Shown: in pieces, positions 59,001 to 64,000 of the stretch
Layout of the letters: each line of letters opens with the position of its first letter
How positions within the stretch are numbered: position 1 is the first letter of the stretch
Origin: Arthonia radiata
Taxonomy: Eukaryota; Ascomycota; Arthoniomycetes; Arthoniales; Arthoniaceae
Assembly (NCBI GenBank): GCA_002989075.1
Contig: PSQN01000007.1
Coordinates: 1-64,000, forward strand
DNA length: 64,000 bases
Direction of reading: 5' to 3'
Translations under genes and position numbers: made by a program
The notes under the pieces: model-generated
The model's database searches: none
What the model saw: only the letters and a program-made list of their open reading frames with translations
Told to the model about the DNA's origin: nothing

Positions 59001-61459
59001 TAACAGGTCTTATTACGGCTAAGGTTAATCGACCTATATACAGACATTAAGAAGTATAAGTTCTATAAGCAAAAGGTTAAGTATTTAGATCTAGTTATTA
59101 TATTAATTAGAATCAAAATAGACTTCAAAAAGGTTCAAGCGATTAAAGACTAGAAGAGACTCCGGCAAGGTAATATTACTGCTATACGGCGGTTCCTAGG
59201 GTTTTACAACTACTATTAATAATTTATCTGGAACTTTAGTAAGATAGCCCACCCGCTAAATAGTCTAATAAAGAAGAATAGCGGACTGTAAAACGATAGC
59301 TATAATAGAGCCTTTAAGTATCTTAAAGAGGAAGTTAGCAAGAAACTAGTTATAACGCACTTCCGTTCAAACAAGCAATTATTTATAAAATATAATTCTT
59401 TAGATTTAGTAGCGGCAGGTATTTTGTCGCAACTTAACAACGATAGTTAACTAAGACCGGTAGCCTACTAGTTCTTAAGCCTCAACCCTACGGAGCTAAA
59501 CTACGCTATCTATAATAAGAAATTATTAGTAATCGTTAAGTTCTTTAAAATATTTTAACTAGAGCTATAGTCTATATCTACTAATAAGCTAATCTAAATT
59601 CTTACCGATTATTAGGCATTAAAGTACTTTATATCGACTAAGCAACTAACCCGATAATAAGTCTAATAGGCCGAGTTCCTCTTAGCATTCAATTTTAAAA
59701 TTACGTACCGTAGAGGGGCGGCGAACAGAAAGGCAGACGCTTTAATAAGAAGAGCCTCGGGCCTAAGAGCAAAAGAAGATTTTAACATATTTTAAATATT
59801 GTTGCCTGCTAGCAAACTGTCTACAAAGATCTAAGAAGACTATTAAGTGTGCCTAATCGATACGAAAGACAAGATCGAACCTCTAGCGGTACTTAAAGAA
59901 TTAATAAAAGAAGCGAATACTAAAGATAAAGCCTTTAGTCGTATCTATAAAGCCTTAGCTAAGTATAAAGAAGACGATCTAATCGATAGAAACGTTAAAG
60001 ACTATTATCTACTACTATGCTCGAATATTAATAAACTACTATTAATACAAGAACACTTAGTAGTGTCTAGTTTCTATATTACTAAAGCAATTAATAAGGT
60101 ACATTCTTTAATAAAAATAGGACATCTAGGAGTTAAGAACACAACTCGTTAGCTCGCTAAACACTACTAGTTTTCCTAACTGTTAAGAAAGATAAAGTAG
60201 TTTATCGACAATTACTATGTCTGCAGAAGGGCCAAGCTAAGGAACGAGAAGCCAGTAGAGCTCCTTCAGCCGTTGCCGGCCTCCAAGAGGCCTAACTTAG
60301 ACTACACTATAGATTTTGTTACCGACCTACTAAAGTCTAGATCAAACAAAGACAATACTATCTTAATGCTAGTTAATAGATTAGCGAAGCTAAAAACATT
60401 CCTTTTCTGTAAGTTTAAACTTAGCGAAACAAATACTGAATTAATAGCGAACCTAATTTACTAGAACGTATAGTATAAACGAGAACTCTCGAGGTCTCTA
60501 ACGTCTAACTAGGATCTACGGTTTACTAGCGTAGTTTAAAGATACTTAATAAAGCGCTTGAAAGTAAATATCAAGCTTATAACCGCTTACTACCCCTAGA
60601 CCGATAGCTAGTTTAAGATCTCTTATCGAGGTATAGAGATGCACCTAAGAATATTTGTAAATTACTATTAAGACGACTAGTACGACAAGCTTCCCGCGGC
60701 CGAGTTTGCGGCGAATGCTACGGTGTCTAAAACAACTAAAATATTACTATTTGGCATAACCTACGGATACAAACCCTAAATAAGCTTTAAATCTATAACG
60801 GAACCCGTTAATTAGGACCAAACTACCTATAAGAGGGTTTAATCGGACAAAGCAGAGGCTGTAAGCAACCGTTTCTAGAAATTGTAGAAAGAAGGGAAAT
60901 TAAATATAAAACAAGCTTAACTTAAGATAACGAAGCAGACCAATAAACAGAGGTCTAATATAACCTTCAAAGTTAGAGACAAAGTATAGCTATTAACTAA
61001 GAATATTTAAACGGAGCGACTATTAAAGAAGCTAGATTATAAGTATATCGAACTATACGTAATTACGTATTGCCGAAGAAATACCTATACACTAGACCTT
61101 TTAGATTCAATAGAAATCTATAAAATATTTAATTCCTCGATATTGTTAAGAGACCCCAACGAGCCTTTAAAAGGCTAAAAGTACCCCGACCTAGAGCCTA
61201 TTGTAATTAACAATAACAACGAATAGGTTGTTAAAGACATTATTGACGTACAGAAAAGTTAAAAGCGAATCTAGGCCCGCGCAAAATAGTACGGCTACGA
61301 CAAAGACCGAAAATAGTATCCGATTAAAGACTTTAAATACGCTTAGAATCTACTAGAGAGCTTTTACGAGAAATACCCGAGTAAGCTAAGACCTAGGTAG
61401 TTAAAACCCTCTGTTATCTCGCTAATTAAGAGCAACTAGCTTCTCGAAGGGAGGAATAG

Positions 61460-61733
61460 TGTTACGAAACTACCTTAGATCAACTAACTACCGCCTTTGA
61501 AAGCTATTGACACGCCTACCGTATTGGGAAGACTGTTCTTTGCCACTAATTAATTGCCAGTTTACCTTCTCCCAGCTTCACCTCCGGTTGCCCAGGCAAA
61601 AGGTAAAGGCTTAATAAACCGCTCTAACTAACTAAATAGCAGTTCTGGTTTCCTAGATAGTTGTTCTGTAGCTTTAAAATTCTATCTGTTTCTCTGTACA
61701 GTTGATAAGTTGTTCTCGACATCGCCCGTAACA
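61460..61733 (+). repeat. 3' LTR of Gypsy D
   Basis: 274 bases from TGTTACGAAACTACC to CGCCCGTAACA. It differs from the 5' LTR by scattered transitions. Confidence 0.93.
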
Positions 61734-63264
61734 CTTAAAGAGCAAGTCGATTTTTAAAGCCCGCTAAATAGCTAAGAGCTGCTAGCAAAGACCCGGCCTT
61801 AATTTTATAGAGACCTTTATTAATATAGTAAATTTAATTATTTACCGGCTTATACTAGCCTTAGCAGTAGAAAAAGACTAGAAAATAAAGCAATGGGACG
61901 TAAAATTAGCTTATCTTAACGTAAAGTTAGACGAGATTGTCTATATAGAGTAACCAACTGGCCTATCTAACAGAACTAATAAAGTTTATCGAATAAAGAA
62001 GGCTCTTTACGGTCTAAAACAGGCCGACCGACAGTAGAAAGCCTATCTTCGAGAAGTACTAAGGAGAATAGGTTTTGAACCCTTAATATCCAATTAGTCG
62101 GTTTATATTCAAAGAACTAGAAAGCAGGCAATTTTAATCGTCTACGTAGACAATATATTAGTCGTATCCGATTCTACCGAAATAATTCTTAGAATTTACT
62201 AGGAACTAAATAAGACTCTTACGGTTAAGAACTTAAGAGACATTAGTAAGTTCCTAGAAATTAAAATTACCTGAGATCGACCAGCGAAAACGATTTGTTT
62301 AGACTAGTCGACTTATTTAGCTAAAATTTTAACTAAATATTTGAAGAAAAACGGCACAATGCCCGAAAAAATACTGCAACCCGTCGGCTTAAAATTAGCA
62401 CCGAATCCTAACTAAGCTAGTAGTACCAATATTTCTAATTATTAGCAACAAATTAGATCGATTTTGTACCTAATAACAAAGATAAGACTCAATATTACCT
62501 TTATAACTAGCCTACTAGCCTGGTATATATTGAATCCTAGTAAGAAGTACTAGAGAGTTCTAAGTAGCCTTTAGGCTTACTTAAATAAAACTTCTAATCT
62601 TAGCTTTTACTATAAATCTCCCTTAATAGACGGTATAACTAGCTATTGTAACGCAGATTAGAGGAGAGACCTTGGTACTAGAAGATCGACTACCAGCTAT
62701 ATTTTTTTACTCAGGAACGGAGCCCTTATCTAAAATTTAAAGCTATAAAAAACGGTCGCCTTAAGCTTTTATAAGGCCGAATATATAGCTCTTAAAGAAG
62801 CTATAAAGAAACAGTCATTTATCCGATTAATTATTAGTAAACTGTCTAGAATTTTTAAAGATAATTCGATTACTACCGTTTTAGAGGGTACTTTTAAAAA
62901 TTCTGCGGATAAAAAGACTCGGCGGACTTTAACGCACCAGATAAGCATAGATTTACCCGAGTAAGCCGGTTAAATTAGACCGGAGACCCCAGTTTTATCG
63001 GTAAAATTGTTACTTACCGACAGCAATTTAGTAAAAGAACTTACAAAAAACCCTACCTTCTAAGCTAAATCTAAGTATATTGATATACAGTATTACTATA
63101 TTAGAGAAAACGTTTAGACAAGCTAAATAGAGCTTAAATACGTTTCTATAAAGAAACAATTAGCAGACAGTTTAACAAAACTAATTGACTTAGCTAAAAT
63201 ACCAACGTTTAGAACTTAAATTAGCTTACAATCCGACTAAAACAACTAGTCAATTAAGAGGGTA
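61734..63264 (+). mobile_element. Copia pol, right part (reverse transcriptase and RNase H)
   Basis: Copia pol resumes here after Gypsy D. The region around 61,900-61,970 matches the Copia DVKxAFLNG-type block, 62,140-62,175 the YVDD-type active site (here YVDN), and 62,630-63,215 the RNase H to C-terminus. The last 135 bases match the telomere-adjacent fragment at 96-230. It is broken. Confidence 0.85.
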
Positions 63265-63772
63265 TATTAGAAATTAACTAACTAGCTAGTTAGTCGAAAC
63301 TCTTAGGAGCCTGGAGTATTGAATAGGTCCTACCGACTGTCTCAACTTAAAATAGAACAAGTCTTTTATCTAAAGGGTCGGACCTAGTAGCCCGAGCTTA
63401 GAACAAAAAGAAGCATTATACGATTTATTTTAGACAGCTAGCTTATAGTCTAAGACAACATAAAATAGACTTAGAGACTAATAGTTTTAGATAAACAGAA
63501 TTACTATCTTATACAATAAGTTACGGGTTATTTAACCTCTATTAAAAAGAATAGATATCTAGTAAGCTCTATATAAACTGCTAAACTTAGATATATAAGC
63601 TAAAATCTCTTTAAAGAATTTTAGCTAATAAGACAGACAACATAATAATAGCTTCTCCTTGTTACTAAGTATTGTATCTGTACTAAGCCTAAGTATTGTA
63701 TTAGTTCTAAGCTGGTCTCGTCTTTCTACTCTTTATAGTAGTATTCTTCTTCTTTCCTGTACCTATTAAACA
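63265..63772 (+). repeat. Copia 3' LTR
   Basis: 508 bases from TATTAGAAATT to CTATTAAACA, followed by AGTAG, which matches the bases before the 5' LTR at 34,569. Confidence 0.9.
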
Positions 63773-63777
63773 AGTAG

Positions 63778-64000
63778 TTATATTGTTAAGCGATTCTAGA
63801 TTATAGAAGAATAAGAGGCTAGATACTTACTAAGAGATTATACTCTAGAAGTAAAACGTCTTCTATTTAGATCTAAGCTTGTCTTAGACTAGTGTCTTAG
63901 GCTTAAGATACTCTATACTACTTATATTACGTTGTTTTATACGTCTAGCTCTAATACAAAAGATAGATATATTAGCCTAAATTATATACTTTTAGTTATT
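63778..64000. other. AT-rich flank of the Copia element
   Basis: RIP-like, A/T-rich sequence that runs off the window. No family or gene is recognised. Confidence 0.5.

Larger units (their letters stand above)
55735..61733 (+). mobile_element. Gypsy family D, fossil, inserted in Copia pol (6.0 kb)
   Basis: A Ty3/Gypsy element with 274-bp LTRs (55,735-56,008 and 61,460-61,733) whose ends TGTTAC and GTAACA are intact inverted repeats. The flanks CTCGG and CTTAA agree as a 5-bp duplication if three RIP-type transitions are allowed. Parts: gag about 56,230-57,130 with a zinc knuckle near 57,295-57,345; protease with an Asp-Thr-Gly near 57,580; reverse transcriptase about 58,430-59,100; RNase H about 59,280-59,760; integrase about 60,040-60,800; chromodomain-like region about 61,215-61,340. 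A polypurine tract (AAGGGAGGAATAG) precedes the 3' LTR. It is less A/T-converted than A, so perhaps younger, but still broken by tens of stops. Confidence 0.9.
34569..63772 (+). mobile_element. Copia element, internally deleted fossil, host of nested insertions
   Basis: The two LTRs (about 508 bp once insertions are removed) are flanked by the same 5 bases, AGTAG, at 34,564-34,568 and 63,773-63,777. The 29.2-kb span is therefore one insertion. Its own sequence is only about 2.9 kb: 5' LTR 34,569-34,798 plus 55,112-55,394; pol 55,395-55,734 plus 61,734-63,264; 3' LTR 63,265-63,772. The pol part runs from just before reverse transcriptase (about 55,560) through the YVDN-type catalytic region near 62,145 to RNase H (to about 63,215). 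Gag, protease and integrase are absent, because the internal part begins in pol right behind the 5' LTR. Gypsy A sits in the 5' LTR and Gypsy D in pol. It is broken by many RIP-type changes. Confidence 0.85.

Noticed and set aside
1-64000. tRNA, rRNA or CRISPR features
   Set aside because: I saw no tRNA A/B-box cloverleaf, rRNA block or regularly spaced repeats; the periodic look of the repeat regions comes from RIP composition and LTRs.

Overview
The window starts with about 95 bases of CCCTAA telomere repeat, so it is a chromosome end read inward. The telomere type, short introns (about 50-120 bp, mostly GT-AG with CTAAC-like branch points), gene content (fungal eIF3i, MBF1, Snf7, a regulated neutral trehalase) and LTR elements saturated with C-to-T and G-to-A changes point to a filamentous ascomycete (Pezizomycotina) with repeat-induced point mutation (RIP). 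A Dothideomycete would fit, but I cannot prove the class.

Layout: 1-10,230 is telomere plus nested, decayed LTR retrotransposons. 10,300-33,870 is a compact, GC-richer island with 12 credible genes. 34,140-64,000 is again retrotransposon fossil. The island holds, in order: a MaoC/hot-dog hydratase-like membrane protein (-), a secreted six-hairpin glycosidase resembling alpha-L-rhamnosidase (-), a RING-HC protein (+), a beta-carbonic anhydrase (-), a membrane RING-H2 protein (+), MBF1 (+), ESCRT-III Snf7 (-), trifunctional C1-tetrahydrofolate synthase (-), eIF3 subunit i (+), neutral trehalase (-), a 14-TM-type MFS transporter (-) and cytochrome c oxidase subunit VIIa (-). Exon structures were worked out by eye from splice signals and family conservation. 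There is no obvious pathway cluster; these are mostly housekeeping genes unusually close to a telomere.

The repeats form nests. On the right a single Copia element spans 34,569-63,772, bounded by the target duplication AGTAG. A chromodomain Gypsy element (called A here, 34,799-55,111, duplication GATAG) sits in its 5' LTR, and another Gypsy element (D, 55,735-61,733) sits in its pol region. Inside A lies a cluster of a third Gypsy family (B): one full-length 7,344-bp copy and two fragments, one inverted. On the left a second full-length B copy (849-8,192), also exactly 7,344 bp, sits in another LTR of the same Copia family (duplication CCGGG), and the telomere is joined directly to a truncated Copia 3' end. 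All are broken fossils.

The most unusual observation is in family B. Between pol and the 3' LTR, on the antisense strand, a reading frame carries six cysteines with the spacing of a fungal Zn(II)2Cys6 DNA-binding cluster.
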